Shown here piece after piece: positions 33,416 to 44,793 of a DNA stretch of 64,000 bases. Numbering within the stretch: the stretch's first letter is position 1; each line of letters starts with the position of its first letter. Under the pieces are notes generated by a model, which was not told the origin of the DNA, searched no databases, and saw only the letters and a list, made by a program, of their open reading frames with translations. The DNA comes from Terana coerulea (Eukaryota > Basidiomycota > Agaricomycetes > Polyporales > Phanerochaetaceae), in contig JAKOGH010000673.1 in the NCBI GenBank assembly GCA_024811115.1, positions 62,001-126,000 of the forward strand. The letters are read 5' to 3'. The position numbers were made by a program, and so were the translations under genes.

Positions 33416-36400
33416 TCAACGGGTAACAACAAAGGTAAAGCTGCGTCCGAGCCACGATGGTGTGGGAACTAGGACATTCTGCACTGGTTTTTCGGACCAA
33501 CAGCTCGCCCAATTCTCTCCATGAACAAAGCGGCTGAGGTCCAGCTCAACAGGCGCTCCGCCTGCACCGATCAGCTGCTTCACCCCCTGCATAATGAGCC
33601 TTTCGCGATATTTCCTCGGCACCCAAAAGAGCCGTTCCGAGTTCGGCCCCAGAACCCACCCGTCCGATGGATCGTAGCCGACTTTGCCTTCATTCGGCGT
33701 TTCCGAGGTGTCGTTTGACCGTGCCGGAATAGCATCCAGAGGCAAGGCGTGGGCACGTTGGTGGGAAAATAGAGCGAAAGGAGGGAGCACGTCGGGAATC
33801 TGAGTATCTGCAAATAATTGTCAGCATACTGTGGTACCGCGAACAAAATGAATGAACTCACCGGTCGTAAGAAGTGAAGGTTTAAAATCCCAAAGTTGAA
33901 CGAGATTATCGTTGACATGCACCGCGACGATATTGTCCACCGGAGAGAACAGTATGGTGCTCGCTCTTGAGCCAATGTCAAGTAGATGCAGTTGTGCTTG
34001 CGACGATACGTCCCAGATCCGAACGGTGCCATCATCGGCGCTGGAGGCGACGTATTTTCCATCAGGAGACATGACAACCAATCGTACCCATGACGTGTGG
34101 CCTCGCAGAGGGTTGCCTACAGGCTCCCCAACTTTGCCATCCCAGATGCGAATAGTCTCGTCGTCCGAACAGGAGCACAGATACCGCCCGTCTGCAAACC
34201 ACGCAACAGAACGGACGTAGTCGTTGTGTTCTGTTTTGTTCCAGATGACACCGCCCGTCGCCGGGTTCAAGACTCGTACAGCTCCTTGCCTGGTTCCCAA
34301 CGCCAGCGCGGTACAATCTGGAGATAATGCGGCACATAACGGTTCTTCTCCTTCTTCTAGGCTGATGGAGAGAGCTGGCTGAGGGTCAAGACTGGTACTA
34401 AGACTCATTCGTTCGACTTTGTCTTCCGAGACCGACCACGCTGTGTGACCATCCGGGGCAAATCCAACCGCTAAAACAGAGCTCGAAAGCGTGGAGAAGG
34501 TGTCGAGGACATTGAAAGACTCTGCGCTCCATACACGTACGGTGCCGTCATAAGATCCTGAGATAATAGAACCCCCGTTCCGTGAGACCGCGAGACATGC
34601 GGCGGACGACCCATAGCCCTGGGAGGAGGTGCGGCCGGGTTTACCGCTGGCGCAATCCCATTCTCGAAGCTGTCCATCCGATGATCCAGTAATCAAGCTC
34701 GACCCAGTAGAGGAAAATATGCAGCCGCTGATATCGATCAGATTTTGGCGGCTCGTCTGGCTGGCCTGGCCCGGTTGTAACATCCCATAGTCGTACAGTC
34801 TGATCCTGCGAGCTTGAAATAACCTGCCGGTTGGAAGGAGTCCAGAAGATAGATCTGATGTCGCTGGTGTGTCCTAGAAGGGCTCTGCATTGCCCGGTCT
34901 TGAGATCCCAGATGCGCACAGTGTTATCAGACGATCCACTGGCGAGACGGTCGCCGTCAGACGTGAATGCAACGCACCAAACGCGCCCGGAAATGGCCTG
35001 TTAGCGGACTTCCGATATCTTCGTACGTGGTGGCGTTCCATAGATGCACGGTGTAATCGTCATATCCCGCCGCGATGTAGCGGTTGTCCGACGAGAAGTT
35101 AACGCAATTCGCGTCCCTGTTATCCCGCAGTTGCTGGACAACCTGGCCGTCCGACACCCACCGGATGCATACACCGGTATCCGACGCCGATGCGACCAGC
35201 TGTCCGTTCGCGGTGAATGCCACTCCCCATACCCGGCCCTCGCCGTCCTGCTCTTCTTCAGGGCCAGATGAGGTTACCCTGACGATACTTCCCACATCCG
35301 CACGCTCCTATCGAGAGAGCCAGTTACCAGCCGAGTGCCGTCCGGAGAAAAGCATACGGCCTGAACATCTCGTTTGTGCCCGTTGTATGTCTGTTGCGAG
35401 CTGAGGCCTGACTGGGAGCTCCACGAGCGGCTGGTATGGTCGTCAGAAGCAGCTGCAATGAGTTTCCCATCTGTAGAGTATGCGACCGCGTTGATAGTGT
35501 CGTCGTGTAAGCCTTTCCCAGCGAACACTGTTCGACCACTTGCAATGTCCCGTATGACGAGTCCATAGCTGCTCGTAGCAGAGGCGACCAGCATGTTTGC
35601 CGGAGAGAATGCGGAAGCTCCCAGAGTATTGGTGAGAGAAACAAGACGATGGGGAGTGGTGTGGAGCGGGTCGATGACACGCAGCGTCTGCGGAAGATTT
35701 GACCTCAGTCGTAGGAACAGCGGGCTTGTTTGAGAGAGGGTAGGAATTGCTGACAAATATAGGTGGCACGCGGAACTGGTAATGAGGTCCATCCGGTAAT
35801 CGTCTTCTAGGAACTCGAGGGCTTCTATAGCAAGTTTGGCGATGTCGCCAGCCACGTCTCCGAGCTTAAAACTTGAATCCTGGAAAGCAACAATATTCAG
35901 AGACTGTACAGGTGCCTGTTCCATAATTCACTTACCACCACCCACTGAGAAACCGCTAAGAGGGTGTCAAGCGCAACAGACTGAATCTTTTCGAGAAGAC
36001 TTAGGACCTCCAGCCAAAATAGAAGGTTCACTGAGAGAAATTCTCGCAGCAATCCTGGAAGTCGTCTCGCGGCTGCGTCCGTGCACGTGGCCGCACCATC
36101 TAAGTGGCGTCCCAAAAAGAACAGGAATACGAGAGTACTGGGGAAATGTGGGCTTTGATGAGTCCAGAGAGGTCGGGTATTTCCGCATTCATTTGGTACG
36201 AGGACTTCAAGTCGCAGATGTTGAATTTGAGCTCTGTACGCATGACCGATAGGACTCCAGCAGCAAGTGCAGCATGGCCTGCGGCCTTGCCAACGAAAAA
36301 CGCTTTGCTTCGAGACTCGTCCGTCAAGAAGTCCCGGAAGGACTTGTGGAGGACCTGCACAGGCTCTTCGGAAGTCAAACCCGTGACGCCGCTCACGAGT

Positions 36401-38842
36401 GACCCCATGAAGCGCAGAGTGTCCCGAACATCCGCCTGGTCCCTGCTCTCCGGCCCACCGCGGAGTGCGTTGAGCGCATCGATTGAAAGCGGAGCGAATG
36501 AGTACAGTACCGATGCCATAACTGACTTGAAGCGAGATAGTGCCGTGTTGTCCTGGGGTTTAAACAGTAGCGAAAGCACCTGTGTATAGAGACCGTCAAG
36601 GGCGTCGTCCGCGGTCTTCTCAGAGCTGGATTGCACAATGAGATCGTATCGCTTGCTGTAGCTGGCTCTGTTTCGGATTATAGCGTCGCATGCCACGACC
36701 GCCCATTGGAAGAGTCCCAAGGAAGCCCTTGCTAGCTCTTGCGAACATTTGCCAAGGTCGGGAAGATCAACCTTGGTCTCTGCGGTGGACAGGGTGTGGA
36801 GTACGTATGCTTGCACATCACGTTTCGCCTGGGCTCGAAGACTGTCGCTGCCTCGAATATCCTTGACTTCGATGTGTTCACCAGGGAAAGCTGCAAATCA
36901 TCAGGAGGTAGGTTTGATGTGATGAGAATGCGAAGATTTGGTGGGAGCTGGGGTGCGCAATCTGTCAAGCGCCTCGTGAAGTCCGCTCCAGAAGTTGCCC
37001 AGTCAGCACATTCGTCCAACCTGTCGATGACCATCAGGACAGGACCAACGAGCGACACGCGACGCAGAGGAGCAAGGATCAAATTTTCGAACTGTTCCTG
37101 GAGATCGGTGGAAGTCCGCAGCCCGTAAGTGTCGTTGAGTATGTCGTTCAACGCTTGACGTATATCACCATCTAGTTCAGCCATGGAGCGCGAAAGAGTT
37201 GGCAGTAATAGGGAGATGGTACGGTCCTTGACGTTGCGATTGAAAGCGAAGAATCCTCCAAGACGGCCGATGGCTGAGAAGCGTTTTGCGATAGAGTGCG
37301 CGATAGAGGACTTTCCGGCACCCACAGCACCGTGAAGTAGGAAGATTCGCTTTGAGACCTCCCGTACGTCGAGTATCCAAGAAGAGATGTCATCGAGAAT
37401 TTCTTCCCGCGTTCCCAAGAAGCAGCCCTTGTCCGCTGTGAGAGATGCCTCCGTGGCATACTGAAGATCCAATGGAGTCGATTCTGAATGGGGTTTGATC
37501 GATGTAGGAGACCGTTTCAGATACCCTGTACTAGCGCAACCGCATCAAATAAAGGCACGTACGATTATCTTCCTGGATAGCAGCTACCCGAGCGACTACA
37601 ATCGAGCTCACGCCCACAGGAGACGCCTCCTCATCCTGAAGCCACCGTTCATAAGCCTCTTGCAGCTTCTCAAAGGTAGTGTGGTATCTCTCAGCCCCAT
37701 ACCCAGCTGTACTGAGCCTTGATTTGTTGGGCAACTGGGCTAAAGCAAACGGATATTGATGCGAGTAAGCTTGCCTTACATGTACCAACACAGAAGTGAT
37801 AGGACATACCGTGCCTAGAGGCTGCGTAGCCAGAAAGAAATATGCAGCACTCAACTGTCTGCTGGGCAACTTGCAAGTACAGAGAATCTGGTGTACGAGC
37901 ACCATATGATGGCATATCGGCGTCAACCGAGAGTACCTTTGCGTACATCAAATCCATAATAGTCAACAGCTCCAAGATGCCGCGGTCATTGTTGTTCTCT
38001 GCACTATAAAACTTCGCATCTGGATGTGAATACATAGCCGAAAATTCGAGCCAAATGTATGTATAACGTACCGAGTGCGCTGATGCAAGTACAGCGTAAG
38101 CCATGTGTGTGAACGGGTAAACCTGAGAGAGGTGGATGGTCAGCTAAAGACAGCCACCCATGATATCAACGTACTTCACTGAGGTTGCGTGTCTTCATAC
38201 TCTGGTGAAAATCGTACAGCCTCTCTGATAGTTTTTTGTACACGGCTACTACCGTTGTCGAGACACTTGCCCCAACGATGGAGGGCGGGGCAGACTCTGC
38301 AAGGACTACAGGATTGTTCAGTCCAGATTCACCACGCTATTTCATATGTACACCCTGAAAAGCAGGCGATTCACCTCTGTTACGAAAGGTGTATTCAATC
38401 TGAACTCCGCTATCCATACTCAAGGTCCGAACTAAACGCAAATTGAGCGACGGGCTTGTACATCCATAAACGTAGCAGCACTTACTCAGTTCACCGGGGA
38501 GATCTTCCTGCCGAGCCGAAAGTGCATGCTGGTCCACTAGCTGCTCCCTTTGGAAGGAGCGGCATAGCCAAATCTCCACGTTCACTTCTGACGGTAATGG
38601 TATCGATCTGTGAATAGCGCGCAGCCGTCGTCGTTAAGTAAGCCGCTACACGTGGTGGAAGAGGCGTACATAGTCAGATCCTCATTCCACGTCGGATTTT
38701 TTGACCGACTGGAAGGCTTAGTGGTCGCCAGTACGCTGCCGCTGTACCGAAGAAGCACGTAGTACTTATGACCGGGCAGCAGTCGTGGCGGTAATCCCGA
38801 TGCACTTTTCACTGACGGAAGGTCATCAACTGACAAGTCCAC
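33416..38842 (-). CDS. NLR-type protein: C2-like, NACHT, WD40 repeats
   Basis: Read right to left. A C2-like N-terminus (SVKSASGLPPRLLPGHKYYV, KNPTWNEDLTMY, VNVEIWLCRSF) is followed by a helical linker (ILELLTIMDLMYAKV, VAQQTVECCIFLSGY, TTFEKLQEAYERWLQDE). The NACHT NTPase has Walker A GAVGAGKSS and Walker B VLMVIDRLDE, at 37472-36830. Then a helical region (ALDGLYTQVLSLLF, VQVLHKSFRDFL) and about twelve WD40 repeats from 35.7 to 33.85 kb (for example CFSPDGTRLVTGSLDRSVRM, LCSCSDDETIRIWDG) lead to a conserved tail (GWVLGPNSERLFWVP, LDLSRFVHGENW). NACHT-WD40 proteins are fungal NLRs; several control heterokaryon incompatibility. Frame breaks at short runs: 36831-36833, 35277-35279, 34986-34990 and 34743-34746, each a single base. 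The true start is upstream of 38842: an acceptor TAG near 38863 precedes the first C2 residues. Confidence 0.85.
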
Positions 38843-38864
38843 GGTGATGATGCATGATGCCTAC

Positions 38865-39326
38865 CGGTCAAGATCACCTCTACCGGCTTTTCTTCAAGAG
38901 GTGAGTGGGCACCACTACGTATGCTATGTGGGAGGCTGTTCATTGACAAAATGGTCGGTTGTCAGTCTTACCGTCCGTTATAATCACATAAACTCACGAA
39001 GACATTTCCCAAAATTTCTTGAAATTCCCGGGGCCACTACGTTATAGTCCGGAGGCAAAGTCGACTGTGCGACGCCCGTTGGTCGCTTGAAGCCCATTTC
39101 GTTCTCATGCTGTCGGGCGTTGGCGTTGAGTTCAATGTCGCAGCGTCTCCTATTTTTGCGCATTGCCTTCCCATCACTGCATAGGCGCCGGTATGGTAAC
39201 TTGAATGCTACGTCCATCTCCTACGGGGTATGTCCAGTATTTTAACATGTAAGTCGTTGTTGCTTGTTAGATTTGCTGCGTCTGAACCTGCAAATTAGAA
39301 GTTCAAGTGCAAGGAGTGGATAGGCT
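38865..39326. promoter_or_regulatory. Shared divergent promoter region, NLR and DUF6535 genes
   Basis: Less than 0.5 kb separates the 5' end of the NLR (minus) from the ATG of the DUF6535 gene (plus), so the two must share or interleave promoters. The NLR first exon probably lies inside this stretch. No strong TATA box was identified. Confidence 0.5.
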
Positions 39327-42300
39327 ATGGCTTCGAAGGTCAGGATTCGGACTTGGTGGTGCATGAACTGCAAAATTCAGCGTTCTAACATACGCCCCTT
39401 TCCCCTCCAGACTACAGCTGAAGACGATGGAACTGGCTGGCCGAAGGTAGAGGAGTATATGAAGAAGCATGACGACGACATGATGAAGGACTACTCTGAT
39501 GACATTGATACCTTATTGGTTCTGGTACGCCGGATACATTGTACATCACGCTTGTACCGACAAACATGCTCACATTGCGCCCTGCAGGATGGTCTATTCT
39601 CCGCGGTGATCACCGCATTTGTGGTACCGGCGTACTCTCTCCTTCAAGAAGATAATACTCAGATCTCTGCTACGCTCCTCGCCGACATCTCCATGCAGCT
39701 ACGGAGCTATCATTTCCAATCCCCGTTCCTGAATTCGACCGCTTCCACTTCTGGCCCTCCGACTTTTCAACCGCCAACTTCCGCCTTATGGGTCAACGTT
39801 TTGTGGTTCCTCAGCCTCTTGCTCAGCCTTACCTCTGCGGTCCTGGGCATTCTCGCCAAGCAGTGGATACGTGCATACCTCTCCTGGAATATGTCCACGG
39901 GACTTCCCAAAGACAACATCGCAGTCCGACAGCTACGATTCGAGTCATGGGGGGAATGGCATACCCCGACAATTATTGCATCTATCCCCGCCTTGCTCGA
40001 GCTCGCCGTTGTCTTGTTCGTCATCGGCCTCGTTATCTTTGCCTGGTCACTGCATCCCACCCTAGCCATCGTTGTCTCAGTTGCAGTTGGCGCGCTCCTC
40101 CTTTTAATTGCGACTCTCACGGCCCTACCAGCCATCGTCAGGCGCTGTCCCTATAAATCTCCCACTGCCTGGGCCTGTGTACGACTCGCTGTCGCAATCA
40201 AACGGCTTCTCCTCTTGGCCCGCGACATATGCCTTGTCTGCTTCAGGGCGTGGCATGAAGTATCCCACGAGTCAAAGACATATCTGGCCCGTCTTAAATC
40301 CCGCTTAGGTGCCATTGCATCCGAGTTCCAGAAAGCGAGGCAGCAGGCATTTACTTGGAGAGAACGAGACTTGGAGGGCGCACAGACGGACAGCCTGCCA
40401 GGACTACACCCGAAGCTTGTTGATGCCTCGACTGTCATCAAGCACGAGATGTCGGAGATTGACAACACCGGAAGGCTGGAGCCTTATCCCAACGATGTGA
40501 AGGGGCCTGACGCGCAAATCGTTTCGGAGCATCTGATCGAGTACGTTCTCCCATTCAAGGCCCTCTGTTGGGTTTCTAGCGCATCTCAAGATCCTGTCAT
40601 CACCCGTCAAATTGGCCGATGTACTCAAGCCCTTCCATCTGTGAGCGCGACACGCGTGGATCGGTCACTCACTGGCACGTCGGCTCGACATGCCGTCCGG
40701 AATACAGTGATTTGGAACCTGATGTCTAGCATATGCGACGAACAGCTGGAGCCGGGCTGGTCGTTAAAGCTGGCTGAATGCGCCGAGTTTGAAGTGCATA
40801 GCCTGCTAGAGAGTGCCGATACAATCTTGAACCTACGTTTGGCATTTACCTCTACCCTCCACTCTCAGACCGCCGTCTGCACTACGACCATCTCTCGTAA
40901 ACAATTGGACCGCATCGGGAAAGTGCTCGAGAACATAAGACCGCCGCAGAGACAGCTCCTAGCATTTGTCTTTGCGTCGAATGTCCTCCACGCCACTCAG
41001 GACATCCTTGCTTGCTTCGCCAGTCTATCCAACGGCACTCAACCATACGTTTTAGATCTCCAGCATCAATCTCACTACAATATTTTCAGGCGGCGGTTTT
41101 TCGAGATGCTCTCTGTTGTTGAGACCCTTGTTCCTGGTCTCGACGAACTCAGCTTCGACTCGAAGCAAAGTGGCTGCCCGCAAGTCCTCTTGGATACATT
41201 CAGCACGATTCACAATCACCCACAGAAGCAGGCCTTCGACGCTGTGTTCCCCGGCTTGCGCTTCTGTCTGTTCCACGTTTCGAGCGGACTGTCCGGACCG
41301 CCGTTGATCGTTAAGGAGGTCAGAGGTCTCAAGCTGCGACTACGTAAGCCATTGCTCGCATGTTACTACATGCCACTAACCCTGTAAGCAACAGGAAATC
41401 CTCATCGCGACCAACCTGTACCGAACACGTGGACTGATTTGTTAAGGGAGTATCCAATCGATCCCACCAACTCATCGAAGGAAGACTACGATATCTACGG
41501 AAGTATCGTCAGCGCTGTATGCAACCTCAACAGCCAACAGCTAGGCCTCTTGACCGGGGACACTCTGCGGCGCATGACCAGTGTTCTGAAGAACGCCCGT
41601 AGCAGCTGCAAGACGGACAACGAGCAACCTCAGCATCTGGAGTGGGAGCTCAAGTGGATGCTACACGACCTGCATGCGGCGGAGAGCGTCGGCGAAATCC
41701 TGTACAAACAATGCCCGAAGGAGGTCGAACAATTCCTCGAGGCCTATAAGGAGTCGGAAGATCTCATCCGAGGAGCGAAAGCGGACCTTACCGCGCTATG
41801 GTTTTGGCTTCGCCGTCTTGCGCCTTCAACGACTGCCCCCATTCCAGCGCCTAAGGCCCCTGGTCGCGGCGGGGATGCTCAAGTTGCCGAAGAACACGAG
41901 GGGACCAGGGCACACACTCCAGTACCAAGCTCTGATCCCGTGCCTGAAGCTACACCTGCGCCAGCTCGCAGGGGTACTATGCTGGTTCCTAGATCATAAG
42001 TGAGCATGTACTCTTGGTTGGCACGCCTCGCCGCTTGCTCATCCCTGGTGTAGACTCCTCGGCTTCAGTTCCGTTTTCGACACTCCGGAAGACTCCTGGT
42101 AAATCGATGTGAGGGCGTCGGGCAATGGTGGGGCATGCGCAAACCAATGTGAAGAGCATTTTCGTAATAGCACGGCCCCATGGTGTACGTACAACTCATG
42201 GTTATGCATATTGGTCTCTCTCCTCGCGACGATTTCTGATGCTTGCGCTGGGGCCTACGCAAATTGCAGCATCTCTCAGCAGTCGGATCGTAGATATCAA

Positions 42301-43900
42301 GTTGATGCATGTCAGTTGCGCGTTGTCACCTGACCCAAGTACGTCCCACGAGCACCTAGACGCCAACGTAGTAGTACCTTCTTCCAACCTTCTTCTGGGC
42401 ACGCATAACATCTCAACACAGGCGACTTCATTACTCTGGACAACTCTACAAGAACTTATTCCTGCTCTTGCATCTAGGTGCAAACGGTGAACATGAAGGA
42501 GGATTTATCCGATGACATCAACGCTCGGTTAGTTCTGGTACCTAAGACGGAAGAATGTGGCGTCGACCTTCTGGGAGAAAACGAATGGACCAGGGTGCAC
42601 AATCCAGCAGGACTGGCATACAAATCCGAACCTGCGCCATCTCCGGAAGCTACTTGGCCTCCGCAGCCCAATGATTCGACCGTGAACAGGGAGCCAGTCA
42701 AGATTGAGTCCACAACATTCGCGCGGATAAAGGTCGAACCAGGCCTTCAAGATAAAGACTTGCCTTCGTTTACAGTTGAGGATAAGGTAGGCATATTGCG
42801 AGTCGTATTCAGAACTCGTCCTCATATCTCTAATGTGTGTACCAACACTGGCAGTTCTTCGCGATAGCCAAAGCCCGCGGGCTAGTACCTTCGGCACAAG
42901 AGCCCCCACAGCCTCGCATGCAGACACCATATCACATGGTGGCGCCGCTGCCAGCCCCTCAGCTTCCGCAACTCAACTCTACAGACATTCGGCGGCTGCA
43001 AGAGTCGAAAGCGAACAATGAGCTGTTCATGATTGGGCCAACAGCTTTTGCGCAGCTGAAGGCCGATGCGGGTCTTTCCTGGAAGGATGTGCCGTCGTTC
43101 ACACTTGAGGATAAGGCAGGTATTTTACGCAACACATCCACAATTTGTCCTTACTTTGTCGATACAGCAACTGATAATCAGGCTGGCCAAAGCCCACGGG
43201 TTGCTACCTACCGAGCCAATGACTCCACAGCCGTCCTCGCAGGCACCGTTTCACATACAGGGACAGGCAAACTCTCGACCTTCGCAGTCCAACACCCATA
43301 ACGTCGAACGGCATCCACATGTACAGGGGCCGAGCGCGAATGAGCCACTCAGGATTGATCCGGTTACCTTCGCGCAGGTGAAAGTTGAGGCTGGTCTCGA
43401 AAACAAGGATTTGCCGTTGTTTACGTTTGAGGATAAGGTGGGTATCTTCTACATGGTGCTGCGTACAGCTCGTCCTCATTCCACGATGCAGCAACGGTTA
43501 ATCGGATTGGCCAAAGCTCGCGGGCTACTACCCACGGGGTCACGGTCGTCGCAGCCATTCCCAACGACACCGTTGCATGCCCCGACATCGGCGGCTCCTC
43601 AGCCTCCGCAACCCAACACTGCAGCTATTCAGCAGCTGCTGGAGGCATACGCGAACCGCGAGCTGTTCAAGATCGGCCCCACAAGGCTTGCGGAGCTGAA
43701 GATCGCGGCGGGTCTCGAATGGAAGACCCTGCCTTCGTTTACACTGGAAGAAAAGGTGTGTATCTGATGCGCCGTCTCAACCGGTCTTCCGAGTCCTTAC
43801 TTCTCCGATGCAGGCAGTGTTGATTGCGATGGCGGAAGCCCGCGGTCTGCTGCCTGCGGACCCACCGTTACCCCAGCCCCCCTTACGGGAACAGTGGTAG
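39327..43900 (+). CDS. DUF6535 membrane protein with C-terminal repeat exons
   Basis: Exon 1 gives MASK, then an intron to 39410. TTAEDDGTGWPKVEEYMKKH and DIDTLLVL run, over an intron at 39523, into the DUF6535 core. Four membrane helices: FSAVITAFVVPAYSLL, NVLWFLSLLLSLTSAVLGIL, TIIASIPALLELAVVLFVIG, and LAIVVSVAVGALLLLIATL. AKQWIRAYLSW after helix 2 is a family hallmark. A soluble part follows to 41.35 kb. An intron there leads to LEWELKWMLHDLH and LWFWLRRLAPST. A stop at 41997 ends this frame, but copy A shows the same segment fused directly to repeat units, so a long intron (about 41.98-42.48 kb) probably joins it to the four repeats at 42.6-43.9 kb, ending LREQW at 43900. If not spliced so, the repeats are a separate gene. 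DUF6535 function is unknown; the membrane location is predicted. Confidence 0.72.
42690..43890 (+). repeat. Array of four symmetric repeat exons
   Basis: Each unit reads (I)xPTxFAQxKVEAGLxxKDLPSF, T(L/V/F)E(D/E)K, then a phase-0 intron of about 55-65 nt, then QRLIxLAKARGLLP and a Pro/Gln-rich linker. EDK-type ends fall at about 42786, 43115, 43437 and 43755. Introns interrupt all four units at the identical codon, so the array grew by duplication of a 0-0 exon. The second intron appears to begin GC (AAG then GCAGGT). Copy A holds three further units with the same structure. No named domain is recognised. Confidence 0.75.
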
Positions 43901-44793
43901 GCCCTGAGCACCGTGTCAATTCTAAGATCGCGACTAAGCATGCATCCTGCACTCGCAGATATTACCACCTACTTCTTTGCCACTCAGATGCCTTGATCTG
44001 CTGTTGCTCCCGCCACAAAGTTATGAATCGTCTTGGTTAGTCATCTTGCAAGGGACCCGTTCATGAACTTGTAGCGTTACGAGCAATGCAATCATAGAAA
44101 ATGAAACATAAGGGTGGATGACGTGCATGACAATGTGTGCATCATGCGCCATACATTTCTGGTATTAAGTATCAAAATAAGGTCTTGGGGTCGGCGCGGG
44201 CACTGCGCATAACGTCGAGGACGGTAAAGATGATGGTGAGCAGCACCCGAGAGGGTGCAAATGCGTAAGGGATAGGTACAAGTATGTGAGTGACCTATAT
44301 ACGCTACGAGTGGTGTCCGGGTGCAGTAAGCATAGTAACGGTACCTTAATAACACTAAAATACCAAAATCTGACATTAAGCTCCTCCGCTCTCATACCAT
44401 CGCGGCGCACAATCTGAAGCCTCTTGAGACGCCACTTATGTGTACCGGAGTGCAGACAGCCTCCGCTTAAGTGTGGTTGTAACACCGTAAACCAAGTTTA
44501 CGCTCTCGCGATCGAACATCTAGCTGTCCGGCACACAGACCGCACTCAGGACCGCGAGCTATTTGTCGCCCGCGATAACGTCGAAATGAGAACTCGATGA
44601 CAACTATGGATCTCCTGCGAGCTTGACCCACTTGTCCAACATGCCATGAATCTCTATTCATACACGACGCTCCCTGCGCACTTTACAGCATGTCAAGAAA
44701 TCTATCTCGGTCTGGCGCACAGAAACCAGGTCGCCAGGAGCTACGCCTCCGCCCTTCATCACCATCGAGCAACTTGTGTCACGCCGTACTGCA
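43901..44793. other. Intergenic between DUF6535 and p47 genes
   Basis: Convergent 3' ends. Short frames only; no gene, RNA or repeat recognised. Confidence 0.4.

Noticed and set aside
39767..40135. Antisense frame within the DUF6535 gene
   Set aside because: A shadow of the conserved membrane core on the opposite strand; no own signals.
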